Source of the DNA: Saccopteryx bilineata
Taxonomy: Eukaryota > Chordata > Mammalia > Chiroptera > Emballonuridae
NCBI RefSeq assembly: GCF_036850765.1
Contig: NC_089496.1
Location: 51,591,613-51,655,612, forward strand
DNA length: 64,000 bases
Direction of reading: 5' to 3'
The notes below the pieces were generated by a model. The model made no database searches, was not told the origin of the DNA, and saw only the letters and a program-made list of their open reading frames with translations. Position numbers and translations under genes: made by a program. Positions 36,093 to 46,684 of this stretch are shown in pieces (position 1 is the stretch's first letter; the number at the start of each line of letters is the position of its first letter).

Positions 36093-36837
36093 GAGAAAAA
36101 ACGCGTGGACACTATCAACAGTGTGGTGACCAGGGTAGGGGTCGGGAGTGGCAGAGGGTGGGGGGACACATGGGATCTACGCTTTCTTTGGTTTCTTCTC
36201 TTTTAGGGGGGAGGCCGGCAAAGTTGCACCCTTAAAATTTCTATAAATTGTACTTTTAGAGTACTCGAAAATACTTGTTTTCACCTTAATTCTAACAATG
36301 TAGTCTCAAACAAAGAAAAAAATACCCCTTACCTTTCCTGGGTCAGCGGATGGGTTGATCAACCCAGGGGAAGGGCAATTTTTAAAGAAAATGAAATATT
36401 GATCTGATATCTCCATAGGGAGCTACTTTCTGAGTAGAAAAGCAATGGAAAGACTCACAAAGAGAAATGTCAACATATTTGCTTAAAACTGAATAACTTT
36501 CATATTCCCAAAATATAAATCTAATTACATGCCGAACAGAAACAATATCTAGCCTCTGAGAGGCACACACACACAAAAGGAGAATATTTACAATATCTAA
36601 CAAGTTTAGGTTAAAATTAAGAAGAGTCACGAAGTATCAAGTGATGGGAACACACAATTTGTAGAAAAAAAGTACAGCTGGCTGATAACTATATCCGGAA
36701 AGCTCATAAAGTTGCTAATATTAAAATAAATAAACCTGAGGAAAAAAATAACAAGATCCTGTTTTTTGTTCTATAACATTAGCAAAGACTTGAAATATTG
36801 GATGGACACTGTACCTTTCAACAGCAAAGCTTTCTTC
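36093..36837. other. Unique sequence, nothing recognised
   Basis: AT-rich. The start may be an extension of the L1 relic at 35985. No gene was seen. Confidence 0.35.
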
Positions 36838-37040
36838 AGGTCTGGGCTCTGCAGTTAGATTATCTGGATCCCAAATCTGGTTGCGTGACCTAGGAAAGAT
36901 CTATCACTTCTTTATGCCTCTGCTTCGCATCTGTAAATGGGTATAAGGGAATACCTATTTCATCTCGTTATGGATAAAGGTAAATGAAATAACAAAAGTA
37001 ATGCATTTAGGATAATGTCTGGCACATAAGATGTCAAAAG
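36838..37040 (+). mobile_element. MIR SINE, sense
   Basis: The segments 'gttgcgtgacctaggaaag', 'tctgcttcgcatctgtaaat', 'ggtaaatgaaataacaaaag' and 'ataatgtctggcacataag' follow the MIR consensus. Confidence 0.85.
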
Positions 37041-37575
37041 AAATGGTAGCAGTTTATTGTACAAATTGTAATAAAACCAGAGGTCAGGATGGCGATACTT
37101 AACCAAAATCCTTAAAAATCACCAAGTCTATATTAAGGAAATGATTCCAAGAAGGTTATCTGATATGCATAAATATTATGTGTAATGATGGTGATAAAGA
37201 TAAAATATTCAAAAAGATCGAAATAGTCAACAATCAATAGAAGAAATTGATTTGACCTCATTATGGGGCATCTCATTATGATGGAACACCACACAGCTCC
37301 TAAAATTATATTTTTAAAAGAGATTTTAATGACATGGCATATGCTTAAAAAATTACATTTTAAAAGCAGAGTATGATATATTTATAACATCTCAATTATG
37401 TGAACATAGAAACTGAAGACATAAACACAGAAAATATATCAAGGAAACAATGAACATCTATCTTAGTGGCTGTTATTTCTGGGCAGTGAGATTATGGGCA
37501 TTTATAAAAATAAACTCTTCAGTGTTTACTTTTTCTACTGTGATCCTGCATCACTTCTTGTACAATTAAGATTGA
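37041..37575 (+). mobile_element. Old L1 3' end, sense
   Basis: The phrases 'attatggggcatctcattat', 'cacacagctcctaaaatt' and 'tatcttagtggctgttattt' follow an old L1 3' end. It is heavily diverged, without an intact frame. Confidence 0.55.
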
Positions 37576-37583
37576 ACTTGGTC

Positions 37584-37900
37584 CTGGCCAGTTTGCTCAG
37601 TGGATAGAGCATCGGCCCAGCATATGGACGTCCTGGGTTCGATTCCAGGTCAGGGCACACAGAAGTGACCATCTGCTTTTCTCCCCCCTCTCTCTCCTTC
37701 TCTCCCATATCCACTGGCTCGATTGGTTCGAGTATCGCCCCAGGCGCTGATGGAGGCTCAGTTGGTTTATACTGGTCAACCTCAGGTGCTAAAATTAGCT
37801 TGAATAATTTGAGCATTGGCCCCAGACAGGGGTTGCTGGGTAGCACATGCAGGAATCTGCCTCACTCTCTCCCCTCCTCTCACTTTAAAAAATAAATATG
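37584..37900 (+). mobile_element. Older tRNA-derived SINE related to family A
   Basis: The head TCCTGGCCAGTTTGCTCAG and B box GGTTCGATTCC match family A. The middle differs, with 'ggctcgattggttcgag' and 'gcattggccccagacagggg', and the tail is short. No clear duplication was found. It is more diverged than the other copies, so it looks like an older subfamily. Confidence 0.85.
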
Positions 37901-38109
37901 GAGCCTGAAATCAGAAAAGAAGATTTGTGGTAGCATCATGGAATATATCATCTGCTCCTGAGAAAACTTAAAATACGTTCTCAAAGCTATATGACAGGAA
38001 ACAAGAGGAAATAAATCTGGGAGAGGCACAAATAAAAATATACATTTTAATCTGACTGATCCATCTATGGCTATACTGAATCTCTGCTCACTGAAGAGTT
38101 TCTGTTTGT
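37901..38109. other. Unique sequence, nothing recognised
   Basis: No feature was recognised. Confidence 0.35.
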
Positions 38110-38240
38110 AACAATGGTTAGCCCATCAGCAGTGTTTCCTGCGGGCTCTGAGCTATGCTAGAAAGACTGTGTTGAGCAAAGCAAGCCCCATCTCTACCCT
38201 CATGGAACTTACCACCTGGTGAGTGTTTAGAAATTCCAGA
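38110..38240 (-). mobile_element. L2 3' relic, antisense
   Basis: The phrases 'gctctgagctatgctagaaa' and 'ccctcatggaacttaccacc' match the reverse complement of the L2 3' end. Confidence 0.5.
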
Positions 38241-38300
38241 TAAAAGTCACAGGCCCTCATGTAGCTAGAGATTTATAAATTATCTGGAGTTCTTTCATTT

Positions 38301-38302
<2 letters not shown>

Positions 38303-38342
<40 letters not shown>

Positions 38343-38392
38343 CGTGTATGTTATATATTGAATATATATGTTATATATTATATATATATAAT
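38303..38392. repeat. (TG)n followed by TA-rich repeat
   Basis: About 19 TG repeats at 38303-38340 run into an alternating TA-rich segment to about 38392. Confidence 0.95.
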
Positions 38393-39202
38393 ACTTTTTT
38401 TTTGCCCATTAAAGGAATTTTATTTTAAGCCCAAAAGAAAAAGCAAGACATCCAAAGCGTACGAGATCCTGGCCTTGCAGACGTGGCTGGAGACAAGGTC
38501 AGCTGGGTCCGGGGGAGGGAGCTGACGTTGGAGGGTGCAGCTGGGCCCCGGGTCACAGAGAATACCATTGTTGGCTCTTGGAAACTGTTGCTTTTGTTCA
38601 ACAACTCCCCCACCCTGCCTGCCAGAGAGCAGACAAACAGTTACAGTCCCTGGGTCCTGTTCCTTTGTCAAACATCCTTATTCCTTCTTTTGTTGGTATT
38701 TCTACCCTATAGTGACCTTGATAAAGACAATGAAGCAATGAAAACAGCTCAAAGAAAGCAGATTTATACCAAGACGTCTCCCAAAGTGGAAGAAGGCGCC
38801 TCTTTCCAAATCTGCCCCCTATTAAATACACACTCACACATATATACACATATACACATTTACATTTGTATGTGTACACATATACACATACGCTTACACA
38901 GTAATGCAGAGATGTGTGCTCATAAATAAAAACTGTGAAACACAGTTAGACATTTTCTTTAAGAAAACACACTATGGTATTCGTACGTAAAAAATAAAAT
39001 CACTGAGAGGCTCTGCATAACTTGAGGGGGGGGGCGCAAAGCTTTTCTATAAATGTCCTGATTTCATTGGCCACCAGCATTACGGAGGGCAATGTGAAAT
39101 AACAAGGAAAGAAAGAAAAAAAAAGATAAAATCATAGGATATAGGTGCACAGATTCAAAGAGCCGCCACGTTGCCCAGGTTTGTGTACCACAGGGGCACA
39201 TA
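38393..39202. other. Unique sequence with imperfect CA/TA repeats
   Basis: An imperfect ACACATATAC repeat lies at 38827-38900. A run of about ten G lies at about 39025. No gene was recognised. Confidence 0.4.
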
Positions 39203-39709
39203 CAGTTGTCCCCCCTTCTTCACGGGGGACAGTTGTGGATCCCCAGCGGACGCCTGACACTGTGCAGGGCACTGAGCGCTGGCTATGCCCTGGCTTCTCC
39301 CATAGGTACCCACCTGTTCCCTTCAAGGACGCACTTGGCCTCTGCTCTTTGGCGTAGCCGAATTCCCGGCATCACTCCTCTGGCATTCTGGGGCCAATAC
39401 AAGGTAAATAAAGCACTAGTGACCCGAACACAAGCACCGAGACAGCAGCACGTGGATTTTATCACCATGATGTGACTCCCGCGTGACTGACGGGCAGGGC
39501 TCACGCAGCGCGCGGACGCTGGGCAGAGCGCAGTCACGTCCAGGTGCCCCCGCGGGCGTCGCGAGATGTCATCGCCGCTCGGAATGGTGCACGGTTTAAA
39601 ACCTAGGTGTATCGTTTGTTTCTGGAATTTCCCAGGCAGTATTTTTAGGCCAGGTTGAACTCAAGGAACGGAAACCTCGGGAGGCAAAACTGTGGATGAG
39701 ACGCCCCTG
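39203..39709. mobile_element. Tigger-type (Tc1/mariner superfamily) DNA transposon relic, about 507 bp
   Basis: The left end reads CAGTTGTCCCC and the text 'ccccagcggacgcctg' follows. The right part has 'ctggaatttcccaggcagta', 'cggaaacctcgggaggc' and 'aactgtggatgagacgcccc'. This matches the layout of non-autonomous Tigger elements from end to end. No transposase frame survives. Its CpG-rich stretch at 39480-39570 comes from the element and should not be read as a promoter. Confidence 0.8.
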
Positions 39710-39958
39710 AAAAAACAGCGACACTACTTTCCAACAGTTTAGAGAGGATGTCTTCACCCTGACTGCCGTAAGTCTTAGTAACATGGCTACATTTTATTGT
39801 GCACACTCCACTGACATTAGACTGGTGGGAAATACATTTGTGCTTATTGTCCATGTAAAAAAATTTCAAGAAGTGAGTTTGAAGGAGCAACCTTTTGACT
39901 CAACAAAAAAATCTAATTTAAAATAAAAAACAGAAAATTCATGTTCTGAGGTTCTAGA
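39710..39958. other. Unique sequence, nothing recognised
   Basis: AT-rich, with no feature recognised. Confidence 0.35.
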
Positions 39959-40002
39959 GGGCGCGCGCACGCGCGCGCGCGCACACACACACACACACAC
40001 AC
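39959..40002. repeat. (CG)n(CA)n array
   Basis: A GCGCGCGCACGCGCGCGCGC segment runs into (CA)n, as at 3422 and 16286. Confidence 0.95.
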
Positions 40003-41069
40003 TCCTACCCAATAATTAGCTGCACTTCAAGAAGATGCTTTTCTTTGTGACTCAAACTAGAGGGAGGAAAACCTGCCCTTTTTTCCCAAAAAAAATGGTG
40101 TTGTTTTTTTTAATATCCACAGGGAATAAGCATCATATTTTTTTAAACTTCCAGGGATCGATGTAATTACTACAAAAGGCAGATTGATGTGGCTCGAACT
40201 TCAGCTATCTAATAGAAATTCTACCCACCCGTCCCAGAAGAGATTCCCCTTCACTGCATTCTATACATACAGTTTTCCCGTTCCACAGAGCTCAAACCGT
40301 GTTCCAAGTATTCTGTGACACGCAGGGTCAAGTCTGCCGCTCGGAATATTCTTGGAGTGATAGGAACTGAGCAGTGATTCAGCAGGAGATTTTACCATCA
40401 GACCTATGACCTCCGATCTTCGAGAGACAAGCTATAGGAAGCAGGGGGGAAAAAAAGTTTCTGAACAGCCAAGAACTTGTCAACTAATGAATATTTACCA
40501 CCTGACAGATTTAGAGTGACCTAAATCTAGTTTTCTCAGAATTTTGCGTAAAAACGAACTTGAGTGTACGTTGGGAAAACAGACTCCTGTTTCCGTTTCA
40601 GAGTAGACTGCGGGAAGGATCAGACTCCCACACCGTTCCAGAGTAGGCTGTGGGGAGGGTCATTTAACAGGCACTCCTGGTGGTCGGTGCCTTCCTCTTC
40701 TCTGTTGAGAGGTGTCCCCCGGGGCTCTCTGATGAGGTTTTCCCTGTCCTCTCTCCCTCTCAGCCTGTTTTCTTCACCAACCACATTGGAATTCTAATAT
40801 GAAGTATATGCCTCTTTTCAAGGTTTTAAGGTCTCCTTTCCTTTCCTTTTGATTCTGTGAAATCAGATGCATTCGTCCTTTTGATGGCATTGTTGCCATC
40901 TTCAGTACACCAGCTATCGCGAGGAAAGGTGATTACAAGTTCTTTTGAAAATGCGCAATCATGTGAATGCTTCTACAGCTCTCGGGAGCGATTTGGCCGC
41001 CAGGCTTTTCTGTCCATTTTAAAGGGATACGGACTGCCTATCCTAACCCTATGGCGTCTGTGAGTCCTG
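40003..41069. other. Unique sequence with a local 41-bp tandem duplication
   Basis: Two diverged copies of about 41 and 40 bases lie at 40580-40620 and 40621-40660, both with CAGACTCC at the start and AGAGTAG in the middle. No gene was recognised. Confidence 0.5.
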
Positions 41070-41605
41070 AGCATTTAACAAACATGTATTTAATTAAACA
41101 TTTAATTTGGGTGATGGGTACACAATGCAATCAACAGTTCAAATGCCATAGAGATGTTCGCCAGAGACCTATGTTCTCTTATTATTATTATTATTATTTT
41201 GTATTTTTCTGAAGTTGGAAACAGGGAGGCAGTCAGACAGACTCATGCACCTGACTGGGATCCACCCGGCATGCCCACCAGGGGGCGATGCTCTGCCCAT
41301 CCGGGGCATCGCTCTGTTGCAACCAGAGCCATTCTAGCGCCTGAGGCAGAGGCCACAGAGCCATCCTCAGCACGGGGGTCAACTTTGCTCCAATGGAGCC
41401 TTGGCTGCAGGAGGGGAAGAGAGAGACAGAGAGGAAGGAGAGGGGGAGGGGTGGAGAAGCAGATGGGCGCTTCTCCGTGTGTCCTGGCCGGGAATCGAAC
41501 CTGGGACTCCTGCACGCCAGGCTGACGCTCTACCACTGAGCCAACCGGCCAGGGCTTATGTACTCTTATTGATCATTGTCACCCCCATTAAATTTAATTT
41601 CTAAA
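41070..41605 (+). mobile_element. Young-type L1 3' end, sense, split by a SINE
   Basis: The left part (41070-41183) has 'ttgggtgatgggtacacaat' and 'gcaatcaacagttcaaatgc'. The right part (41557-41605) has 'attgatcattgtcaccccc' and 'attaaatttaattt' plus an A-rich tail. These join into one continuous L1 3' end once the inserted SINE is taken out. Confidence 0.85.
41184..41556 (-). mobile_element. Bat SINE family A, antisense, inserted in an L1
   Basis: The left edge is a (TTA)n tail and the right edge is the reverse complement of the tRNA-like head. Duplication TATGTTCTCTTATT (41170-41183) and TATGTACTCTTATT (41557-41570) has one mismatch and lies within the L1. Confidence 0.95.
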
Positions 41606-43299
41606 TTTAAAAAATAATGCAGACTAAAGAAACAGTACTTGAAAAGAATTTATTGTTGCTGAAACAAGTATTCTGTTTAGGGTAAAATTTATAAAATCCA
41701 CATTTAGACTGGCATTTCTTCATTTTGTACCTGACACATCTATTTTACAGGACATTGAGTACCTCTGTTAGGTTAGGATGTTCAAGACACATACAGTTTT
41801 GTATGTGACGTCATTAGGCTTATTCCATGAGTCTTCCGGCGGAGTGTCACCCCTTCTGAACTGTTGCCAAAGTTGGCAGTTGAGTCTCTGCATTTGTGGT
41901 AAGATCTTGGTCGGAGGGATTGTTGGCTCTGGGCTTGGTCACATTATAGCTCCCAGCTCTCGTGTGTGCCTTCTCCTTAGTGACAACTTGTTGGATAACA
42001 TGGTCTGATGTGGTTTTGAGGGACAGACAGCCTTTTTATAAGGCATGCAGGGGAAGGACTGCCTTAAAAGCTTACTTGACAAACGATACCAGGCAGATAA
42101 TTAATTTTGTGCTGAGCGTAAAGTCACAATCATAAATGGCCAGGGTAGCACTTCTTGTGCTAAGATTTCCTGAATAAAATAGGAGATGCTAGATTCTGTT
42201 CCTCTTCCACCCAACATTGTAAATTAGGAGCATGCTTTGGTACATGCTCCCCAAACTGTGCCTTCATTAAAAAACAACAACACCTAAATGGAAAAGTATA
42301 AATATGATACTATAAGCAAATATATATATATAGTTAATATGATATTAAAAGTAAAAATGATATTATAAACACAGGTGAGCTCCCCCTCCCCCCCACCTAT
42401 ACAGCGGAGCAGAATTCTTCATGGCAAAAAGACAAGGTGGGTAGCCGCCCAGTGGACTACCACTTGCAATGTATTGCTTCTGTTTGTCCTACATGAAGAG
42501 CAGTTTACTCCAACAGAAATGGCCCCTTTATGCCAATGACATCTTGGTGTGACATGTCCTCCCCTTTAGCAAAAGGACTGGTTAGAATAAGTCATGCGGC
42601 ATTTCTTGAAATGTGTGTCCACAGAACTCTCCTTGCTCTGAGTGCTCATAAGTGTACTTGACCCCATGGGGTTCGTGGTCCGGTGACTCTTGAAACCATT
42701 GCGTTCAACGAAGCCTGCAACATTCTTAGTGTAGGCTATCTCAGACTATTTTATTTTTCTTTCTTTCTTTTTTCATTGCTTAGCTCCTGAAACCAGTGTT
42801 TCTGGGAACTTGCTTTAGGAAATGTTGGCTCCTTGGGTTATCTTCACTCAGAAGTATTTCATGCACACTCACACATCAGATGCGTGCGCATCTATTAAAC
42901 ACGAATTTGGAGAAACTGGACCAATGTCCTCTGTGCTCTGTAATTGCTACCTGGTTTATTGTTCGTTAAAGAATAGTGCTGCTGTTATTTTTCCAAATGT
43001 TTTTAATTCTCCGTGGTAAACGGAAAGTGTTATTTCATGGTGAAATCTTGAGTGAGGAGGTGCTGCACAGCCCGTGGGCTCTGTCCTTAGGTCTCTGCCG
43101 GGCAGGGGGCAGGGGGCAGGGGGCAGGGGGCAGGATCAGGCCCAGGAAAGGTTAAGGCCGATGTGACGGACAGAACACGACCCTAAGCTCCCACTGCTGC
43201 CGTGAGCTCCGGGACACCGTGAGAGTGGACACTGACATCGCCATCTGAGAAATGAAGAAGTTCATCTGTGGGACATGTTTCACTTGATGGATGGTGGGT
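41606..43299. other. Unique sequence with a G-rich heptamer repeat
   Basis: No gene was recognised. Positions about 42085-42140 are AT-rich with ATAATTAATTTT and could be a conserved element. A GGGGCAG heptamer is repeated about five times at 43100-43133. Confidence 0.35.
43100..43133 (+). repeat. (GGGGCAG)n short tandem repeat
   Basis: Five near-perfect heptamers. Four or more runs of at least four G spaced by three bases fit a G-quadruplex on the plus strand. Confidence 0.9.
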
Positions 43300-43530
43300 C
43301 TTGGCGAAGGCGGTGCTTGCGCTGGGTACTGAAGACTAAGTAGGAGTTAGGCATTCACCGAATTGGAGTTCTCTGGGGCATGTGTCCCGGCACAGGGACA
43401 GCCTGAGACACAGAAGAGCCTTGTGTGCTAGGTGGGAAGTTTTGTTTCATTCGTAAAAAGGGGGAGGAGGAGATAAACGTGCTGGTAGGTAGGGGCCAGG
43501 TCCTGGAAGGAGTTTGGACATGGTGGTTCT
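43300..43530 (-). mobile_element. Possible L2 relic, antisense
   Basis: The phrases 'ggtaggggccaggtcctgga' and 'ggagtttggacatggtgg' resemble the reverse complement of L2. The match is weak. Confidence 0.4.
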
Positions 43531-44231
43531 TTTTTAAAATTGTAATATGACTGTTATTTTTTTTTAATGTATGTATTTTAGTAGGAAATAGAGCCTTTGT
43601 GAGGGACTGCTACCAGATGTGATTTTTAACTGATTTTATTTATTTTTTGCAAATGTGCCACAAATAATGAAACCCTGGAGCTCCACATCTTCCTAAGAAC
43701 CAAACATAGCTATTTACTTGACAACTTCCACATGAAACGCTTAATTTTTAGAAGCGTGTTATAAAAGAATCGTGCGTAGAATACGTTCCTTTGATGTTTT
43801 TATTTACTTGGACCTTGTTATAGCAAATTTGAAGTTAGTATTAATAGTTACATTGATAATTTGCTCAACTTTTTGTTTTTTTTCAGGTAAGGTTGTCAGA
43901 TTGGGGGAAAGTGTTTCCAAGAGGGAGTTTGTGAGGAGGGGAAGGGGAGGGGGTGAGGAAATCTTGGGATAAATTAGCGGATGAACTTCACATGGAACTG
44001 ACGATGACCTGAGCAAAGGTGCACTCATTGTCAGGCAGTTTCCATTTAGAAACGTGCTGATGACTCTAGGATGGGTGGAGAGCTGGGCACTTCCGGTTTC
44101 AGCTACCAAAATCATAAGGCTTAGAGAGCAAGGACATGTTCTCTCACAGCAGCGGCGTTTAGCGAGGTCGCCCTGCTCAAGGCCAGCCGTACGCAGCAGT
44201 TGTGTGATTTCAGTGAGGTCTGTCGCTTTGA
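43531..44231. other. Unique sequence, nothing recognised
   Basis: AT-rich first half and mixed second half. No gene was recognised. Confidence 0.35.
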
Positions 44232-44247
44232 CTTCACTGCAGTTTCT

Positions 44248-44626
44248 TTCTTTTTCTTTTTTTTTTGTATTTTTCTGTAGTTGGAAACGGGGAGGCAGTC
44301 AGACAGACTCCCGCATGCGCCTGACCAGGATCCACCCGGCACGCCCACCAGGGGGCGATGCTCTGCCCATCTGGGGCATTGCTTTGTTGTGACCAGAGCC
44401 ATTCTAATGCCTGAGGCAGAGGCCATAGAGCCATCCCCAGTGCCCGGGCCACCTTTGCTCCAATGGAGCCTCGGCTGTGAGAGGGGAAGAGAGAGACAGA
44501 GAGGAAGGAGACGGGGAGGGGTGGAGAAGCAGATGGGCACCTCTCCTGTGTGTCCTGGCTGGGAATCGAACCTGGGACTCCTTCATGCCAGGCCGACACT
44601 CTACCACTGAGCCAACCGGCCAGGGC
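44248..44626 (-). mobile_element. Bat SINE family A, antisense
   Basis: Complete copy with perfect 16-bp duplication CTTCACTGCAGTTTCT at 44232-44247 and 44627-44642. Open frames on both strands are from the SINE. Confidence 0.96.
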
Positions 44627-44768
44627 CTTCACTGCAGTTTCTACAAGCAGGTTTGTCTCTAAAACAACCGAACTGACACAAGCTGTAGCCACTAGAGTGC
44701 CCAAAGATGGGTGTCAGCTTGGCACTCCCTTGAGGAAATGACATCATTAACTTAAAATCCTTGGAGGT

Positions 44769-44985
44769 GCCTGATCTGTGGTGGTGCAGTGGATAAAAGC
44801 ATTCACCTGGAACACTGAGGTCACCGGTTTGAAACCCTGGGCTTGCCTGGTTAAGGCACATATGGGAGTTGATGCTTCCTGCTCCTCCCCTCTCTATTTT
44901 CTTTTCCCTCTCTTTCTCTCTCTCTTGCTCTCGCTCTCTCTCTTTCTCTCTAATAAAAATGAATAAATAAAATAAGAAAAACCAT
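44769..44985 (+). mobile_element. SINE family B, sense
   Basis: The head GCCTGATCTGTGGTGGTGCAG, the B-box region GGTTTGAAACC, a CT-rich stretch at 44883-44950 and an AATAAATAAAATAAG tail are all present. It is more diverged than the other family B copies and no clear duplication was found. Confidence 0.9.
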
Positions 44986-45279
44986 CAGTGATATTAAAAA
45001 AAAAACAACCAACAACATGGGAGGCAATAATCGCACAGAAAAGTGTTTATTTGAGATTGTATCCCTCCCCAGTCAGGTTTATGTTTGGGCTTTATAAACC
45101 AGAAGGGCAAAAATGTGAAAACGGTTCCATTAAGGAATCGGAAAGTAAAGCTCATGAATCCAGACCGAAGGAGGTGAGACGGTTCCGTTGGGAGGAATGC
45201 TCGCAGCCTGCAGGTGAGAGGAGGCGGAGGACCAGCCCCTCTGGCTGTAGGAGGTGCTGGCAAGACTGCGGGGTTCCAA
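44986..45279. other. Unique sequence, nothing recognised
   Basis: A short A-run at the left is probably the tail of the SINE. No gene was recognised. Confidence 0.35.
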
Positions 45280-45425
45280 TGAGACCCATCTGGCTCTGGA
45301 CCTCAACTCTTTCGTCTATTTGTTGTGTGACTGTGGCACATGCTGACGTCCTTGTGTCTTAGTTTTCTCATCTGTAACTGGGGATACTGTCTTTCTCAAA
45401 GAGTGCTTGGAAGGATGGAATGAGA
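45280..45425 (+). mobile_element. MIR SINE fragment, sense
   Basis: The phrases 'cttagttttctcatctgtaa' and 'gaaggatggaatgagag' follow the MIR core and 3' part. Confidence 0.7.
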
Positions 45426-45671
45426 GAGCGTGGTAACTTACACTGGAAAGGTACTCACCAACTTTAGCATGGTGGCTTCTCTGCCTAGTGAGGGAGGAAG
45501 GGGAACAGGACTCGGCGGGGAGCAGGGGGGGCTTCCAGGTGACTGGGGTGGTTTGCATCTTTTATACGAACAAACCCACAATGATCTGAAGCATCAAGAA
45601 CAAAATACTGACATTTGTACATCTTAAAACTGTGCTTATTGTTTTCTGTACATTTCTGTTTTTATGTTTTA
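45426..45671. other. Unique sequence, nothing recognised
   Basis: No feature was recognised. Confidence 0.35.
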
Positions 45672-45780
45672 AAATCTTTTATTTATATTTACTGATTTTG
45701 GAGTGAGATAGGAAGAAGGGGAGAGAAAGAGAAATCTATTTGTTGTTCCACTTATTAATGCATTTTTGTTGGTTGATTTT
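45672..45780 (-). mobile_element. Ves-type SINE fragment, antisense, truncated
   Basis: The text 'atttgttgttccacttatta' and 'tttgttggttgatttt' is the reverse complement of the 3' half of an old Ves SINE. Its tRNA-like half is missing, apparently cut off where the L1 begins. Confidence 0.75.
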
Positions 45781-46174
45781 TTTCTTTTATTTATTTATTT
45801 ATTTATTAAATTTAATGCAGTGACATTGATAAATCAAGGTACATATGTTGATAGAAAACATCTCTAGATTATTTTGACATTTGATTTTGCTGTATACCCC
45901 TCCCCCAAAGTTAAATTGTCTTCTGTCACCTTCTATCTGGTTTTCTTTGTGCCCCTCCCCTCCCCCAACCCCTCTCTCCTTCTTCACCCCCTCCCCCCTC
46001 CCCCCACCCCCTACCCCTGTTGCCATCACATTCTTGTTCATGTCTCTGAGTCTCATTTTTATGTCCTTTCTATGTATGGATTCATCTTAGATTTTTTTCT
46101 GATTTACTTATTTCACTCCGTATAATGTTGTCAAGGTCCATCCATGTTATTGTAAATGATCCGATGTCATCATG
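45781..46174 (-). mobile_element. Young-type L1 3' end, antisense, 5'-truncated
   Basis: (TTTA)n at the left is the reverse-complemented tail. 'ttaaatttaatgcagtgac', 'caccttctatctggttttc', a long C-rich stretch at 45950-46015, and 'tccatgttattgtaaatgat' then follow the L1 3' end in reverse. It has no frame of its own. Confidence 0.85.
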
Positions 46175-46175
46175 A

Positions 46176-46684
46176 AAGTGTTTATTTTATTGATTCTAGG
46201 AAGAGGAAGGGAGAGAGAGAGAGAGAGAGAGAGAAACATTTGTTCCTGTATGTGCCCTGACCTGGGATCGAACCAGCATCCTCTGTGTGTCTGGATCAGA
46301 GGTAGTCAACCTTTTTATACCTACCGCCCACTTTTGTATTTGTTAGTAGTAAAATTTTCTAACCGCCCACCGGTTCCACAGTAATGGTGATTTATAAAGT
46401 AGGGAAGTAACTTTATAAAATTTATAAAGCAGAGTTACAGCAAGTTAAAGCATATAATAATAATTACTTATCAAGTACTTTATGTTGGATTTTCGCTAAG
46501 TTTGGCAGAATAAATCTTTATAAAACAACTTACTATAGTTAAATCTATCTTTTTATTTATACTTTGGTTGCTCCGCTACCGCCCACCATGAAAGCTGAAA
46601 CGCCCCCTAGTGGGCGGTAGGGACCAGGTTGACTACCACTGGTCTAGATGGTGCTCTAACCAACCGAGCAACCTGTACAGGGCT
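46176..46684 (-). mobile_element. Old Ves-type SINE, antisense, split by a hAT element
   Basis: The part at 46176-46288 has 'tattttattgattctagg', a GA repeat and 'gatcgaaccagcatcc'. The part at 46650-46684 has 'gtgctctaaccaaccgagc' and ends near CCTGTACAGGGC. Together they form one antisense Ves SINE interrupted by the transposon. Confidence 0.85.
46297..46641. mobile_element. Non-autonomous hAT transposon, 345 bp, nested in a Ves SINE
   Basis: Inverted termini are CAGAGGTAGTCAACC and GGTTGACTACCACTG. The 8-bp duplication GTCTGGAT (46289-46296) and GTCTAGAT (46642-46649) matches at 7 of 8 bases. The CCGCCCAC motif occurs at both subterminal regions in inverted orientation. There is no transposase frame. 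It is a different hAT family from the one at 7816 and 53550. Confidence 0.94.

Noticed and set aside
39480..39590. A small CpG island
   Set aside because: Explained by a Tigger transposon relic.
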